A DNA stretch of 64,000 nt from Polaromonas sp. (GTDB lineage: Bacteria > Pseudomonadota > Gammaproteobacteria > Burkholderiales > Burkholderiaceae_C): NCBI RefSeq assembly GCF_029945685.1, contig NZ_JAQSDA010000006.1:62001-126000 (forward strand), read 5' to 3'. The notes under the pieces are model-generated. The model searched no databases. It was given only the letters and a program-made list of their open reading frames with translations, and was not told the origin of the DNA. Of the stretch, positions 52,829 through 63,371 are shown in pieces; within the stretch, counting starts at the first letter, position 1, and each line of letters begins with the position of its first letter. A program made the position numbers and the translations under genes.

Positions 52829-53063
52829 CGATCATCAGGATCGGTCGACCCTGGTCGCGTCATGCGAACGAATAGGTCCAATGTCCCTCCTGATCGCCGG
52901 GGCCTGAGACGGCAGATTACCCGATTCACTGAATTCAGGCGTGAAGGCGGGCTTGAACAACTGACGAGATATGACAGACTTGAGCCTTGGTATCGAGGTT
53001 TCGGTACCCTGCGATGGCTGCACCTGAAATTGGCAGATCGCTCAACTACTCAAAGGGATATCG

Positions 53064-53195
53064 ATGGGGGAAAATCGCACGATCGGAGAAACTGTCGACA
53101 TGGCGTTCGCAAGGGCCGAGGCAGAAATGAGATCGGGTCGGCAAGGGTGCCTTGGTGGACTTCAGGCACAGGAAAAAGCGAAGATCAATGTCTAG
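53064..53195 (+). CDS. possible 43-residue protein overlapping the next gene
   Basis: ATG 53064 follows AAGGG at six bases (CAAAGGGATATCG). It reads MGENRTIGETVDMAFARAEAE, a charged helical peptide, and stops at 53195, a few bases inside the following gene that starts at 53188. The spacing suggests coupling. Too short to judge by composition. Confidence 0.45.
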   Translation: MGENRTIGETVDMAFARAEAEMRSGRQGCLGGLQAQEKAKINV

Positions 53196-53727
53196 CTTTG
53201 AGCATCTGGTGCTGAAAATAGGAGAGGCGGCGTCGAACGGCCCGGGCTGGTTGTCAACTGGAGAGGCGCTGGCTGCAGCGCTGGCGTTGAACCGCAGTGA
53301 TTGGCTGGCAAAAATGGGCTACACAATTCCCCAGGCGCTTGAACACGGGGGCACGGAATGGGCCGCGATGATTCCCGCGGCCGCCGACGCTATCAGGACA
53401 GCAGACGCGACGCTCGCAGTAACGGCCAAATCGGCCGCCGATGAAACGGCCATGTTGACGATGACCGCCGGTGCCGGCGAGATCGAGGTGAACGCCAGCC
53501 TTGTCACCTACGGAAATGCCCCTGGGTACCGCGATGTCAGCTTCACGATGGATGTACAGCGGCTGCGCACCGGGCCCGCGCATCGTTTGAACATGTCTAT
53601 CAACGCCCAAGGCAGCCAACGGATGGCTGAGCACGTCCTGGAGGTTCATCGACTTGCCTGGAGCGATGGCGGACCCCTTGACAAGGTCGAAGGTGAACAG
53701 CGCCCGCGCTGGATCGGCCCTTTTTGA
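53188..53727 (+). CDS. hypothetical protein (179 aa)
   Basis: ATG 53188 (MSSFEHLVLKIGEAAS). Soluble, Ala-rich helical first half (LAAALALNRSDWLAKMGYTIPQALEHGG), then beta-rich segment (AGEIEVNASLVTYGNAPGYRDVSFTMDVQRL). No family assigned. Coupled to the small upstream frame. Confidence 0.65.
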   Translation: MSSFEHLVLKIGEAASNGPGWLSTGEALAAALALNRSDWLAKMGYTIPQALEHGGTEWAAMIPAAADAIRTADATLAVTAKSAADETAMLTMTAGAGEIEVNASLVTYGNAPGYRDVSFTMDVQRLRTGPAHRLNMSINAQGSQRMAEHVLEVHRLAWSDGGPLDKVEGEQRPRWIGPF

Positions 53728-53789
53728 GTCCGAAGATTGCTCCTGAATCGCCAGCAAACGTATACGGCAACGCCTAGGAGGTAACGGAA

Positions 53790-54008
53790 ATGACAACGAA
53801 GCATGAAGCCAAAATGAAGGTGCATGCGGCCGCCGAGACATGCGCCAAAGTGCAAGCCAGTTGGGTAGCCGACAGGGCCTTGGGCGGCAGCGTAACTACC
53901 AACGGCTACGGCATCTACAGTGCCCGCTTCGAATTGCGAACCAAATTGGAGCCCAGGCCCGGTGGGCAAAGCAATCACCATGAATGTTCAGCAAGCGGAC
54001 CTTTTTGA
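53790..54008 (+). CDS. small hypothetical protein (72 aa)
   Basis: ATG 53790 has a very strong AGGAGGTAACGGAA leader. The sequence is small and polar (MTTKHEAKMKVHAAAETCAK). The last residues overlap the start of the recombinase-like gene, so a frameshift that once joined it to something else is possible. No domain seen. Confidence 0.55.
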   Translation: MTTKHEAKMKVHAAAETCAKVQASWVADRALGGSVTTNGYGIYSARFELRTKLEPRPGGQSNHHECSASGPF

Positions 54009-54025
54009 ACCAATTCGAGCATCCT

Positions 54026-55102
54026 ATGTTGAACACACCTGATCTGTTTGCCGCGGATTCAACGCCCTCTGCGGCCATTCCACAACCTGACATGGCGCTA
54101 TTTTTGCTGTGGGAAGCCGCACGAAAAAGTGACCCATCGCGCCCAAAACCGATTGGCAAGCAGGGCCTGGACCAGGCAAGGCTGGTATGGAACAAGTGGG
54201 GCGAATTTCTCGCGCTACGCGGAAGAAAATGGCCTGCGGCAGCGCCACAGGACGTTGCCGCCTTCATCGAAGGCATCCAGGCCCGGGCCCGTCAGAGCGA
54301 GAAGGTGAATCCGCAGACGTCGCCTGTGACAAAGCGTCGGTATTGGCGAATCATTCGAGACATTTACGCCTTTGCCGTCATGAGCTCGATGCTCGAGGAA
54401 AACCCTGCAGAAGGTGAGAACGTCAAGCCTCGCGAGAGCGAGCGAGCCAATTCCTTTGTCCTGCCCTTTCATGCGTGGCGATCCCTGGTTGACCAAGTCC
54501 CAGGTGGCTTCACCTTCAAGGACCGTCGCAACCGTTTGGCGTTGATGTTTATGATGCGATGCGGCCTCACAGCCAGCGAGATCGTCAACTTGAGCGTTGG
54601 CGACGTCTCCGCCGTACCTGCGTTGGAGCATCTTCGCGCAACGTTCGGACTTCCCCTCCTGCACCCCGAAAATCCCAACTGGCAAGCAGCCGAGCCGTTT
54701 CCGGAATACGCCTTGCACGTCACTGGCCGCAGCAAGGCGCTTTCGCGCACGCTATTGCTAGATTCGCGCACAAGCAAAGCGCTGCACGACTGGATGCAAG
54801 TGCGGGTGATTGGGAAGGAAAGTCCACCGGCCGCCGATGAGAAGTTGCTGGTGGGGGCCACCGTAGGCGAAAAGCTGACCGCGCGCCTGCTTTACAACAT
54901 CAGCGCCGCTCTGTTTGCCGGCAGCGAAGAAGGACGAGAGATCAAGATTCGCTTCGGTCCAAATACCCTCCGGAATACCTGCATCGTGATCTGGCTGAAT
55001 ACTGGAGTGACAGCGACTGAGATCATGAGGCGCTGTGGAGCAAAGGATGCCGGCATCGTGACGCGACTGCTTAAGCATGTCCAGCCCGAAGTGAGGCTCT
55101 AA
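54026..55102 (+). CDS. tyrosine recombinase-like protein lacking the catalytic tyrosine
   Basis: The fold is that of an XerC/D-type recombinase: an N-terminal SAM-like core-binding region (VWNKWGEFLALRGRKWPA), then catalytic-domain markers: arginine in MMRCGLTASEIVNL and the second arginine in GPNTLRNTCIVIWL. Expected HxLRHT reads NTLRNT (histidine lost), and the terminal IYTHV-type box reads TRLLKHV (tyrosine replaced by leucine). So strand exchange should be impossible; it may bind DNA as a regulator or partner. It abuts a gene of unknown function at 55103. Confidence 0.8.
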   Translation: MLNTPDLFAADSTPSAAIPQPDMALFLLWEAARKSDPSRPKPIGKQGLDQARLVWNKWGEFLALRGRKWPAAAPQDVAAFIEGIQARARQSEKVNPQTSPVTKRRYWRIIRDIYAFAVMSSMLEENPAEGENVKPRESERANSFVLPFHAWRSLVDQVPGGFTFKDRRNRLALMFMMRCGLTASEIVNLSVGDVSAVPALEHLRATFGLPLLHPENPNWQAAEPFPEYALHVTGRSKALSRTLLLDSRTSKALHDWMQVRVIGKESPPAADEKLLVGATVGEKLTARLLYNISAALFAGSEEGREIKIRFGPNTLRNTCIVIWLNTGVTATEIMRRCGAKDAGIVTRLLKHVQPEVRL

Positions 55103-56179
55103 GTGCGTCCAGAAGACAGAGAACAGTGTTCCCGGATCAGGAACGCCTGGTATACAGCATGCCAACGCCGTGGAATTGTGCGTCCAACCGCCGTCAACCT
55201 GACGCCCATGCTGGTGGGCTTGGATACGATGCAGCTGCAGGCACTGGAAGAAGCGCTTTCGCGGTCCCTAAGCTCCGTGGAGCGCGCTGGTGATTTTGCT
55301 CTTCTGAACTGGGCGGCGAAATGCACGATGCCTGCTGTTCTGGCTGTCATCTCCGAGGCTGGCTTGGCGTGTACCGGGGCGCATCTATACCTTGCCGGCG
55401 TCTCCCTCATCGAACTGGGCTGGGATATATCTGCCAGGCTTGTCACTTTGAAGGACCGGCCTGAAGACATCGCGGCACTTCGTGGTGCGCTCGCACAACA
55501 TGCATTTGCGCAGGAACAGTCCGTGCCAGTTGCCATTGGCTCAGCGGGGGGAAAGGGGACCGAGGCACCCCCCGCGTCGCGTGAGGAAACCCCATGGACC
55601 GCGCGGAACGACTCCCATGAAGATCTCGGACGCGACCAACTTCAAGAGCATGAGGAAGACGGGGATTCACGTGCCTGGGCGGGTCACTCGCACGACAATC
55701 GCGTTCGTCTCAAGCTCTATGGCAAGAGCGCTGCGCACACGGTAGAGATCGGGCCGCACCGTCGCGGCGGTGACTTCCTTGGGTCGCATGTGGTCACGTT
55801 CGAGTCAGCCCTTGCACTCCCCGCTGGCGCCTATGACTGGGGACGCAAGTTGACTTTCCAGCTCACGCCCGAAGAGATGCCGGCCGCGATCGCCGTTCTC
55901 ATGAACATTCAGCCCAGCGTGCGATTTGAGTACCACGGCAAAACGCGGGACAAGTTTCTGGAGCTGCGCTGGCAAGGAAGTGGCCTGGCTGTGACCACCG
56001 GGCAGAAGTCCCTTTTCTGCGTCGTTCCTGTTCAGTCGTCCGCGGTCTATTACCTTCTCAGCCTTTTTTGCCGCGCCATGGTCCACGGTCAGCCGGGAGT
56101 CACAACTGCCGACGTGTTGGCAATGGTGGGCGCCCTACCTGGTGCCGACACCGGTTCGCTAGGGCATAAAAGAGCGTGA
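55103..56179 (+). CDS. hypothetical protein following the recombinase-like gene (358 aa)
   Basis: Starts at GTG 55103, immediately after the previous stop. Residues 1-130 form a helical domain (LDTMQLQALEEALSRSLSSV), then a charged, low-complexity linker (about 150-195), then a beta-rich C-terminal domain (RVRLKLYGKSAAHTVEIG, LTFQLTPEEMPAAIAVLMN, FLELRWQGSGLAVTTG). Within the linker a second frame begins at ATG 55617 (MKISDATNFKSMRKTG), which could mark a fused or frameshifted pair of genes. Function unknown. Confidence 0.6.
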   Translation: MRPEDREQCSRIRNAWYTACQRRGIVRPTAVNLTPMLVGLDTMQLQALEEALSRSLSSVERAGDFALLNWAAKCTMPAVLAVISEAGLACTGAHLYLAGVSLIELGWDISARLVTLKDRPEDIAALRGALAQHAFAQEQSVPVAIGSAGGKGTEAPPASREETPWTARNDSHEDLGRDQLQEHEEDGDSRAWAGHSHDNRVRLKLYGKSAAHTVEIGPHRRGGDFLGSHVVTFESALALPAGAYDWGRKLTFQLTPEEMPAAIAVLMNIQPSVRFEYHGKTRDKFLELRWQGSGLAVTTGQKSLFCVVPVQSSAVYYLLSLFCRAMVHGQPGVTTADVLAMVGALPGADTGSLGHKRA

Positions 56180-56317
56180 CCAAGGCGGCGCCTGCCGCCG
56201 TTCGGTTACCATATCGTCGTTCACTTTGAGCCGCCCGTGGTGCGTTATTCCGCCTGACCATTCCGCATTGGAGTGGATCCCACCAATCCCTTTTCGTCTT
56301 ATGACGACAGGAGTCTT

Positions 56318-56536
56318 ATGAAATTCTGTACATCAAAACTGAAGCCGTCGGCGTTGCCCTCGCTTGCGTTTGCCCTGATCGCAGCCGCTGCATTTGTCGG
56401 CGACATGGTCCTCCTTGTTGCCGGCAATCTAAACCGGGAATTCTTCCTTGCCCTACTGGGCGCTGTGACGCTTGGACTGAGCGTCTTTTTCTGCCTGATG
56501 GTGTTGCTCTGGTGGCCACGCGGGAGCGCCACATGA
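56318..56536 (+). CDS. small membrane protein (72 aa)
   Basis: ATG 56318 with AGGAG at good spacing. Two hydrophobic helices (LPSLAFALIAAAAFVGDMVLLVAG and FFLALLGAVTLGLSVFFCLMVLLW) and a short polar end. Its stop overlaps the next gene's start by ATGA. Membrane anchor of a two-gene unit. Confidence 0.7.
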   Translation: MKFCTSKLKPSALPSLAFALIAAAAFVGDMVLLVAGNLNREFFLALLGAVTLGLSVFFCLMVLLWWPRGSAT

Positions 56537-56934
56537 TGGCGTCGCTGCGGCGGGCGGCGTTGCTATTAGTTGTGTCCATCGGAGCTCTTGCCTGGTCGCC
56601 CGGCAGCCACGCGGGAACCTGCAAGGACGAGTTTCGCTACATCCTCAGCGTGCGTCCCAGCGATGACAGCGCAACCCTCGCGATGGACTCCGAAGGCCCA
56701 TTGCCAATGCGGCTCGTGTGTGGCGAAAAGGCGCTTGTTCTATCGGTCGAACGTCTCTACGAAAATCGTGTCCTTGTCGAAGCTGCCTTCGTGACAGGGA
56801 CCAACTTGGCTTCGTGGCGCGCAGAGATCCAGATGGATGCGCAACATCCGAGGCCATATGGCCGAGAGTTCAGACTCAGGCCGGATATGCCGGTGTTTGG
56901 GATTGCGTTGATTCCGATATGCAAGGGCACGTGA
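56533..56934 (+). CDS. exported protein (133 aa)
   Basis: ATG 56533 gives a signal peptide (LRRAALLLVVSIGALAWSPGSHAG). The mature domain (YILSVRPSDDSATLAMDSEG, KALVLSVERLYENRVLVEAAFV, PVFGIALIPICKG) is beta-rich with three cysteines. Unrecognised. Strong terminator follows after 22 bases. Confidence 0.7.
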   Translation: MMASLRRAALLLVVSIGALAWSPGSHAGTCKDEFRYILSVRPSDDSATLAMDSEGPLPMRLVCGEKALVLSVERLYENRVLVEAAFVTGTNLASWRAEIQMDAQHPRPYGREFRLRPDMPVFGIALIPICKGT

Positions 56935-56956
56935 CCCACTGACCCGTTGCTACAGA

Positions 56957-56984
56957 AGCCGCCCCTCACCGGGCGGCTTTTTTT
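56957..56984 (+). terminator. intrinsic terminator, plus strand
   Basis: AGCCGCCC/GGGCGGCT stem, CTCACC loop, seven T residues. Confidence 0.95.
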
Positions 56985-57006
56985 GCCTGGGATCCGGGGG
57001 ATGGGG

Positions 57007-57273
57007 TTACGGCTTCAGCGCGTGACCGGTTTTGGCTTGAACGCCGTGCTCCTCTTTGAGGAACTCTCGCATTTTGGCCAGCGCCTCAGGGGTTCCATCC
57101 AGCACCCATGTGGTGGACGAGCAACTTGGACAGAAGGCCGCAGCGGCAAGACGCATACCCGTCATCCCACGCACATCCATCGGCTCGATTTCCGCAATGT
57201 TCGCCTCACAGTTATCGCACTCGAACGGGGCGAAAAGACGCACGAAGTTCGCGTCTTTGATCGCGACTACCAA
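57007..57273 (-). CDS. zinc-ribbon hypothetical protein (88 aa)
   Basis: TTG 57273. Two CxxC pairs (ECDNCE and CPSC about 28 residues apart) form a zinc ribbon; the C-terminal part is a charged helix (PEALAKMREFLKEEHGV). Soluble. Function unknown; could bind nucleic acid. A plus-strand reading over the same place is less protein-like. Confidence 0.6.
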   Translation of the reverse strand: MVVAIKDANFVRLFAPFECDNCEANIAEIEPMDVRGMTGMRLAAAAFCPSCSSTTWVLDGTPEALAKMREFLKEEHGVQAKTGHALKP

Positions 57274-57541
57274 GTGAACCAGGTTCTCAAGCTGCTCGGC
57301 TACGACCGCCGGCGTGGTGAATTTACGGGTCGAGGTCTGTTCGTTCGAGTAACGTGCATCACGGGGCCAGGCACATACGGTCTACCTCACAACCTGGGCG
57401 TCATGTCGATTTTTCTCATGGGAGCCGTACCGCCATTTCATACACTTGAGTTGTCCACTTCGGAAAAGCAATCCCAACATTAGCATCCCCGCAAGTGGGA
57501 GTTGGCGACGCTCCAAGCGTTAAGAAGTAAAGGAATTCGAA

Positions 57542-57763
57542 ATGTTGATGGCCTGGAAATATGTTGGGAGCGGCAAAGTATTGCTGCTCGCACGAAAAGA
57601 TGACTTCACGGGCCTTCCCGACGACATCAAGGCAGCAGTGCAAGGTGCGGTTGGAACCTCATGGGGTGACTCACCTGGGCGGTCGCTGCCGGAGGCGCTT
57701 GTTGGGGCAGACAGATCCACCATTGAGAACGCACTGGCAAATGATGGATGGTTCTCGACCTAA
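57542..57763 (+). CDS. small hypothetical protein (73 aa)
   Basis: ATG 57542 preceded by AAAGGAATTCGAA. Protein-like sequence with a beta segment (WKYVGSGKVLLLARKDDF), then PEALVGADRSTIENALANDGWFS. No family recognised. It lies in a run of small plus-strand genes. Confidence 0.65.
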   Translation: MLMAWKYVGSGKVLLLARKDDFTGLPDDIKAAVQGAVGTSWGDSPGRSLPEALVGADRSTIENALANDGWFST

Positions 57764-57780
57764 TTCGCAGAAGGAACGGT

Positions 57781-58029
57781 ATGCCAAATTCGGTAGCTGG
57801 AACGCTTCAGCACAAGCAAGCCTGCGCTGACAAACTACACGCGGTCGTGGAACAGCAGATCATTGTCGGCCGCCAGATTCAGAAATTGAATTACAAGGCC
57901 ACTGTAGACCTGGCGCGTGAAATGGATTCATTAATCGACGAATATGCAAAAGCGAGGACCGCGTATATCGCCGCCGCAGAAATCTGCGATGTGCCCGTCT
58001 ACGTGACGCCCATTCAATATCCGCTGTGA
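57781..58029 (+). CDS. small helical protein (82 aa)
   Basis: ATG 57781 follows AAGGA at six bases. Mostly helix (KLHAVVEQQIIVGRQIQKLN, LAREMDSLIDEYAKARTAYI), C-terminal VPVYVTPIQYPL. It follows the 57542 gene by 17 bases; one transcription unit likely. Unrecognised. Confidence 0.65.
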   Translation: MPNSVAGTLQHKQACADKLHAVVEQQIIVGRQIQKLNYKATVDLAREMDSLIDEYAKARTAYIAAAEICDVPVYVTPIQYPL

Positions 58030-58066
58030 CCTCGAAAACTGTTGATGGCAAAAGGAGCAGCGCGAC

Positions 58067-58321
58067 ATGACCAGTGCTTTGCGACCTCCTTTTCCAGCCC
58101 AGCCTTTGGCATGGTTGGTTGAATTTGACCAGATGGTTAAGCCGGATGTTTGGGAGCCTGTGGCCCACGTCGTCTATGAGGAGCCGGAAGGCCATTTCGA
58201 GTACATCGAGGTGTTCTATAACCGGAGTCGCCGCCACTCCACGCTGGGCTACAGTTCGCCAGTTCGGTTCTTTGAGGACTGGATCAGCAACAATGCTGAT
58301 CAGCAATCCAAGGCGGCATGA
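58067..58321 (+). pseudogene. gene 5' end fused to IS3-family OrfB remnant
   Basis: Starts ATG 58067 with AAGGAG upstream; the first 30 residues (MTSALRPPFPAQPLAWLVEF) belong to an unrelated small protein. From about 58165 the frame becomes the C-terminus of an IS3-family transposase (FEYIEVFYNRSRRHSTLGYS, then SPVRFFEDWIS) to the stop at 58321. Thus a mobile element inserted, then lost all but its last 50 codons. Confidence 0.75.
58165..58321 (+). mobile_element. IS3-family OrfB 3' remnant
   Basis: Only the last 50 codons of OrfB remain (YNRSRRHSTLGYSSPVRF signature). No terminal inverted repeat matching the 934/12041 elements is visible beside it, so this may be a different IS copy. Confidence 0.75.
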
Positions 58322-58541
58322 GTACGACCCGCTGGAAGGTGAAATTCGACAGGCACCTCAGTCAGCCGTCGGTTCGGCATTGGAACTGCTCAATGCGGTG
58401 ACGGAATATGTCAATCAGGGGGGACTGGGCAGCGGTGCTTTGAAGCACCTGAGTTTGGCCTGGTCTGGCTCAAAGGCCGCCGTCAAACGACTGACGGAGG
58501 GGCACGCGGTGTTGCTCTTATTTTTGATCGAAAGACGGTGA
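58320..58541 (+). other. possible 3' gene remnant after the IS fragment
   Basis: In a frame different from the IS remnant, the sequence EYDPLEGEIRQAPQSAVGSA, LKHLSLAWSGSKAAVKRLTEG reads as protein to a stop at 58541, but has no own start. It may be the far part of the gene interrupted at 58165, or chance. Confidence 0.3.
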
Positions 58542-58559
58542 CAGCTACAAGCCAACCAA

Positions 58560-59149
58560 CTACTCCGATTTCGCGGCCTTCTTCAGCGGCTGCCAGCCAA
58601 AAAACTCCGGCTCATGGCGCTTAACCACCGGCCCATTGAAATCCCAAGACATGCATTTGCCCAAGTGGTATGGCGGTTGTCCTGCGGACGGAGCTGGCAA
58701 GCCTGCCAGCTTGCTCTGATGCTCGCGATAGCCAGGAATAGTCTGGTAGGCCGCCTCGCCATGTTGAACAGCAATTCGCGCAAGTGGGTGCAGCCCCTGA
58801 TTCCACCTAGGTTTTTCTCGATGGTGTGACGCCAGCCCGGCCCCATCGTGCAGCCAACCATTTGCTGCATCGGGTCCCGGGCCTGCAGGCATTCGGGAAA
58901 CGGCGTACTGGTCATGGACGTGACGATTTCGCGGATCGTCATGCTGTCGTCCACTGTCACCCGGATCGCCATGTCATGGACCGGGGTGCCCGGTCACAGT
59001 GTGCCTCGGTCAGGCGTTTTCAGAACATAGGTTTTAACATCGACTATCGCGGCCTCGATGTCCCAGAGCCCGTCCTCACGCTGGTAGCCGCGAAACGTAA
59101 CCCTGCGCGTGTGCAGATGTTTCCTGATTTGGGGTGGTAGTAGTGGCAT
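58560..59149 (-). pseudogene. DUF2889 family protein, broken by a stop and a frameshift
   Basis: From ATG 59149 the frame reads PQIRKHLHTRRVTFRGYQRED and GLWDIEAAIVDVKTY. It hits an in-frame TGA at 58994-58996 where the family continues, and resumes at once in the same frame with PGTPVHDMAIRVTVDDSMTI and GCTHLRELLFNM. Near 58755 a frameshift moves the end to AAYQTIPGYREHQSKLAGLP and HLGKCMSWDFNGPVVKRHEP. This is a decayed DUF2889 gene with two lesions. It lies downstream of panC. Confidence 0.85.
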
Positions 59150-59199
59150 TGAATTCTCTGCTGAATAAATAACATCTGACCGTGCCGATCTCGCTCCGC

Positions 59200-60051
<852 letters not shown>

Positions 60052-60128
60052 TTATCGTTGGGTCAGGATGGACGGAGATGAGGCTCAATAGGGTGCTGGC
60101 AGTGGCCTAACGCTTGGTTCGCATCCGT

Positions 60129-60423
60129 TCAGCAAGTATGGATGTTCTCAACGGGAAAGCGGCTGGTTTTCACGTCCTCGACGTAGCACGGCACATTGCA
60201 CCGAAGCGCTGCCATCCATGAAGTTGCGCACAAAGCGGGGGCGTTTGCCATGACTTACGGCCAGCATGTCGTGTAGCACCAGCACCTGGCCGCTGCAGGC
60301 CACGCTCGCACCGATGCCGATGACGGGTATCGTGAGCGTTTGTGTCACTTTTTGCGCAAGGGTGGGCATTTCACGCAGGCGGTGCAGGGTCAGGGGTTTG
60401 CGTGGGGTGGTTTGCTCGCTCAT
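60129..60423 (-). pseudogene. panB: ketopantoate hydroxymethyltransferase, internally deleted
   Basis: The N-terminus [19 protein letters not shown] is that of PanB, but it joins directly to the family's C-terminal third ([44 protein letters not shown]). Most of the barrel, including the metal and substrate residues, is missing. Near the end a frameshift separates VQCAV from [18 protein letters not shown], which runs to the stop at 60129. It cannot be active. It lies between bioB and panC on the same strand. Confidence 0.85.
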
Positions 60424-60430
60424 AGTGTTC

Positions 60431-61447
60431 TCACGCAGTCGCAGCCGTAGTGGCTTGACGCAGGCCCAGGCGCTGCAGCAGGTCAAGATCGGCGTGCGTA
60501 TCCGGGTTGCCGGTCGTCAGCAACTTGTCGCCGTAGAAAATGGAATTGGCACCGGCCAAAAAGCATAGGGCCTGTACCGCGTCGCCCATCTGCTGGCGAC
60601 CTGCCGACAAGCGTACGCGCGCCAAGGGCATGGTAAGGCGCGCTACAGCGATGGTGCGCACAAACTCGAAAGGGTCGAGCGGTGGCTGGTCGGCCAGTGG
60701 CGTGCCGGGAACGGGCACCAGGTTGTTAATTGGCACCGATTCAGGATAGGGGTCAAGGTTGGCCAACTGGGCGATCAGGCCAGCGCGTTGCAGACGTGTC
60801 TCGCCCATCCCTACGATGCCGCCGCAGCAGACTTTGACGCCGGCACCACGCACACGTTCCAAGGTGTCTAGCCGGTCCTGATAGTCACGGGTGGTGATGA
60901 TGTCACCATAGAAATCGGGTGCGCTGTCAAGGTTGTGGTTGTAGTAGTCCAGCCCTGCATCGCGCAGGGTTTCGGCGTGGCCGTCATTCAGCATTCCCAG
61001 CGTAGCGCAGGTTTCCAGCCCCAGGGCCTTGACGGTGCTGACCAGTTCGGCCATTTTTTCAATATCGCGGTCTTTCGGTGCGCGCCAGGCCGCACCCATA
61101 CAAAAACGCGTGGCACCGGCTGCCTTGGCGAGTTGCGCAGCTTGCAGCACGGCTTGGGGCTCCATCAGCTTGCTGGCCTCGACGCCAGTGTCGAACTTGG
61201 CGGATTGAGGGCAGTAGCCACAGTCTTCTGGGCAGCCCCCGGTCTTGACCGAAAGCAGCGTAGCAAATTCGATCTGGGTAGGGTCGAAGTGTTCCCGGTG
61301 TACCGTCTGGGCACGGTGCATCAACTCAGGAAAGGGAAGTGCAAATAGGGCTTGCACGGCTTCGACCGTCCATCGCGCCGGTTGGGGCGCGGCGATGGCA
61401 ACAGCGCGGCGATGCAGGGTAACGGTTTGCTCGACAACAGAGGACAT
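60431..61447 (-). CDS. bioB: biotin synthase
   Basis: 338 residues from ATG 61447, which has AAAGGAAG before it; the longer reading enters non-coding DNA. The radical-SAM motif [12 protein letters not shown] binds the 4Fe-4S cluster; [24 protein letters not shown] and [11 protein letters not shown] are typical. It inserts sulphur into dethiobiotin. It ends 8 bases before the panB remnant, and starts 14 bases after bioD. Four-gene minus-strand operon order here is bioA-bioF-bioD-bioB. Confidence 0.97.
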   Translation of the reverse strand: MSSVVEQTVTLHRRAVAIAAPQPARWTVEAVQALFALPFPELMHRAQTVHREHFDPTQIEFATLLSVKTGGCPEDCGYCPQSAKFDTGVEASKLMEPQAVLQAAQLAKAAGATRFCMGAAWRAPKDRDIEKMAELVSTVKALGLETCATLGMLNDGHAETLRDAGLDYYNHNLDSAPDFYGDIITTRDYQDRLDTLERVRGAGVKVCCGGIVGMGETRLQRAGLIAQLANLDPYPESVPINNLVPVPGTPLADQPPLDPFEFVRTIAVARLTMPLARVRLSAGRQQMGDAVQALCFLAGANSIFYGDKLLTTGNPDTHADLDLLQRLGLRQATTAATA

Positions 61448-61460
61448 GAAAAACTTCCTT

Positions 61461-62186
61461 TCAATAAGACGGAACAATGATCGATGGAATTGTCTCCAAC
61501 CCATCTGCAAAACTAATGCGAGGACTCTGCATTTGCCAGGGAATCTGCGCCCAGCAGGGCGCGCCCAGCCGCTGGGCCAGCGCGTTGACATTCTCGACCG
61601 GAGCCGACATCTCTGGGTCGATGTGGTTGGCCACCCAGCCGACCAGGGGCAAACCGGCCTGCCGGATCGCCTGCGCCGTCAGCAAGGCGTGGTTCAGGCA
61701 GCCCAGGCGTATGCCGACCACCAGCACGACCGGCACAGCCAAAACATGGGCAAGATCGGCCAAGGTTTCGGTGGCATTGATCGGCACAGAAAAACCACCT
61801 GCACCTTCGACCACCACGCTGTCGGATACCGACTGCAGTTGTGCAAAGCACGCCTGCAAATGGTCAAGGCGCAGGGGGATGCCTTCATTTTCTGCCGCGA
61901 TGTGCGGTGCCATGGCGTCCCGCAACAGGTAGGGACAGACCCAAGGGGCGGGGGCCTGCACATTGCTGGCCGCGCTCAGTGCTTCCACATCGTCGTTGCA
62001 CCAGCGTCCATCCACCCAGCTTGTGCCTGCGGCCACCGGCTTCATGCCCACGGCGCGCCTACCGGTTTGCCCCAGGTGGCGCAGCAAGGCGGCGGCCACC
62101 AGGCTTTTGCCGACGCCTGTGTCCGTGCCTGTGACAAAAAAATCAGCACGGGGCAGGCTGCGTGATCGGGGTGGTGGCAGTGTCAT
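61461..62186 (-). CDS. bioD: dethiobiotin synthetase
   Basis: ATG 62186 overlaps the bioF stop by ATGA; 241 residues, normal length. P-loop [12 protein letters not shown] (nucleotide), GMKPVAAG and [12 protein letters not shown] define BioD, which makes dethiobiotin from 7,8-diaminopelargonate, CO2 and ATP. The longer start reading lies within bioF and is discarded. Confidence 0.95.
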   Translation of the reverse strand: MTLPPPRSRSLPRADFFVTGTDTGVGKSLVAAALLRHLGQTGRRAVGMKPVAAGTSWVDGRWCNDDVEALSAASNVQAPAPWVCPYLLRDAMAPHIAAENEGIPLRLDHLQACFAQLQSVSDSVVVEGAGGFSVPINATETLADLAHVLAVPVVLVVGIRLGCLNHALLTAQAIRQAGLPLVGWVANHIDPEMSAPVENVNALAQRLGAPCWAQIPWQMQSPRISFADGLETIPSIIVPSY

Positions 62187-63364
62187 TGCAGCGCTTTCAG
62201 GTGGTCTGCCAGCCGGTCCACATCGTCGATGCTGTGCGCCGCAGACAACGCAATGCGCAGGCGGGCTGTGCCCCGCGGCACGGTGGGTGGGCGAATGGCG
62301 GGAACCCACAGCCCCTGCGCTTCGAGCTGGGCAGACACGGCCAGCGCGGTCTCATTGCTGCCCAGAATCAGAGGCTGTATGGGCGTGTCGGATGGCAACA
62401 AGCGCCACGGGCTGCTGGCCATGCGTTCGCGGAGGTGGGCAATCAGCGCTTGCAGGTGCTGGCGGCGGGAGTGCCCCTGTAGCCCGGCAATCACGTCCAG
62501 ACTGGTACACAGGGCGTGCGCCAATGCCGGCGGCGCTGCGGTGCTGAAGATGTAGGTGCGAGCCTTTTGCACCAGCCAGTCAATCACTTGCGGGCAGGCC
62601 GCGACAAAGGCCCCGCCTACCCCGGCGGCCTTGCCCAAGGTGCCCATGTAGACGATGTGCGGAGACTTCAGGCCAAAATGCTCCAGCACGCCACGTCCAC
62701 CGGCACCCAGCACGCCAAAGCCGTGGGCATCGTCCACGATCAACCAAGCACCATAGCGCTCGGCCAGGGCCAGCAACTGCGGCAGCGGTGCGATGTCGCC
62801 GTCCATCGAGAACACGCTGTCGGTCACGATCAGCTTGTTCGTCGCTGTCTCTTGCGCTAGCCTCGTCTCCAGGGTTTGCAAATCGCCGTGCGGATACACA
62901 TGCACGCGCGCGCCTCGGGCCAGGCGCGCCGCGTCGATCAGCGAGGCGTGGTTGAGCACTTCCGAAAAAATCGCCGTGGGCTCGCCCGTGGCTGCCAGCG
63001 CAGGCGTCACCGCCAGGTTGGCCATGTAGCCGGTGCAAAAAAACAGCGTGCGGCAGGTCTCGAACTGGGGGCTGACAAACTCCGCCAGTCGGTGCTCCAG
63101 CGCCTCGTGCGCCTGGCTGTGTCCGCTGATGAGGTGGGATGCACCACTGCCCGCGCCGTGCAGCCCGGCCCCTTCCTGCAAGGCCGTCACCACCGCAGGG
63201 TGGTTGGCAAGCCCCAGGTAGTCGTTCGAGCAAAACGCCAGGCGATCACGGTCATTCAGCTTGACATGGGGGCCACAGGGCGATTGCGTAGGGCGCGTGC
63301 GGCGGCGCAGGTGTTGGGCGTCGAGTTGCATCATGCGCGCCTCCAGGGTGTCGATCAAATGCAT
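62183..63364 (-). CDS. bioF: 8-amino-7-oxononanoate synthase
   Basis: ATG 63364 ([11 protein letters not shown]) leaves a 7-base gap to the bioA stop. PLP-enzyme markers: [24 protein letters not shown], and the lysine in [11 protein letters not shown]. It joins pimeloyl-thioester and alanine. Length 393 residues is usual. No lesion seen. Confidence 0.95.
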   Translation of the reverse strand: MHLIDTLEARMMQLDAQHLRRRTRPTQSPCGPHVKLNDRDRLAFCSNDYLGLANHPAVVTALQEGAGLHGAGSGASHLISGHSQAHEALEHRLAEFVSPQFETCRTLFFCTGYMANLAVTPALAATGEPTAIFSEVLNHASLIDAARLARGARVHVYPHGDLQTLETRLAQETATNKLIVTDSVFSMDGDIAPLPQLLALAERYGAWLIVDDAHGFGVLGAGGRGVLEHFGLKSPHIVYMGTLGKAAGVGGAFVAACPQVIDWLVQKARTYIFSTAAPPALAHALCTSLDVIAGLQGHSRRQHLQALIAHLRERMASSPWRLLPSDTPIQPLILGSNETALAVSAQLEAQGLWVPAIRPPTVPRGTARLRIALSAAHSIDDVDRLADHLKALQ

Positions 63365-63371
63365 GGTGGTT

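Noticed and set aside
56947..57483. Plus-strand frame of 178 residues
   Set aside because: It runs from a terminator through the antisense of the zinc-ribbon gene with an odd composition.
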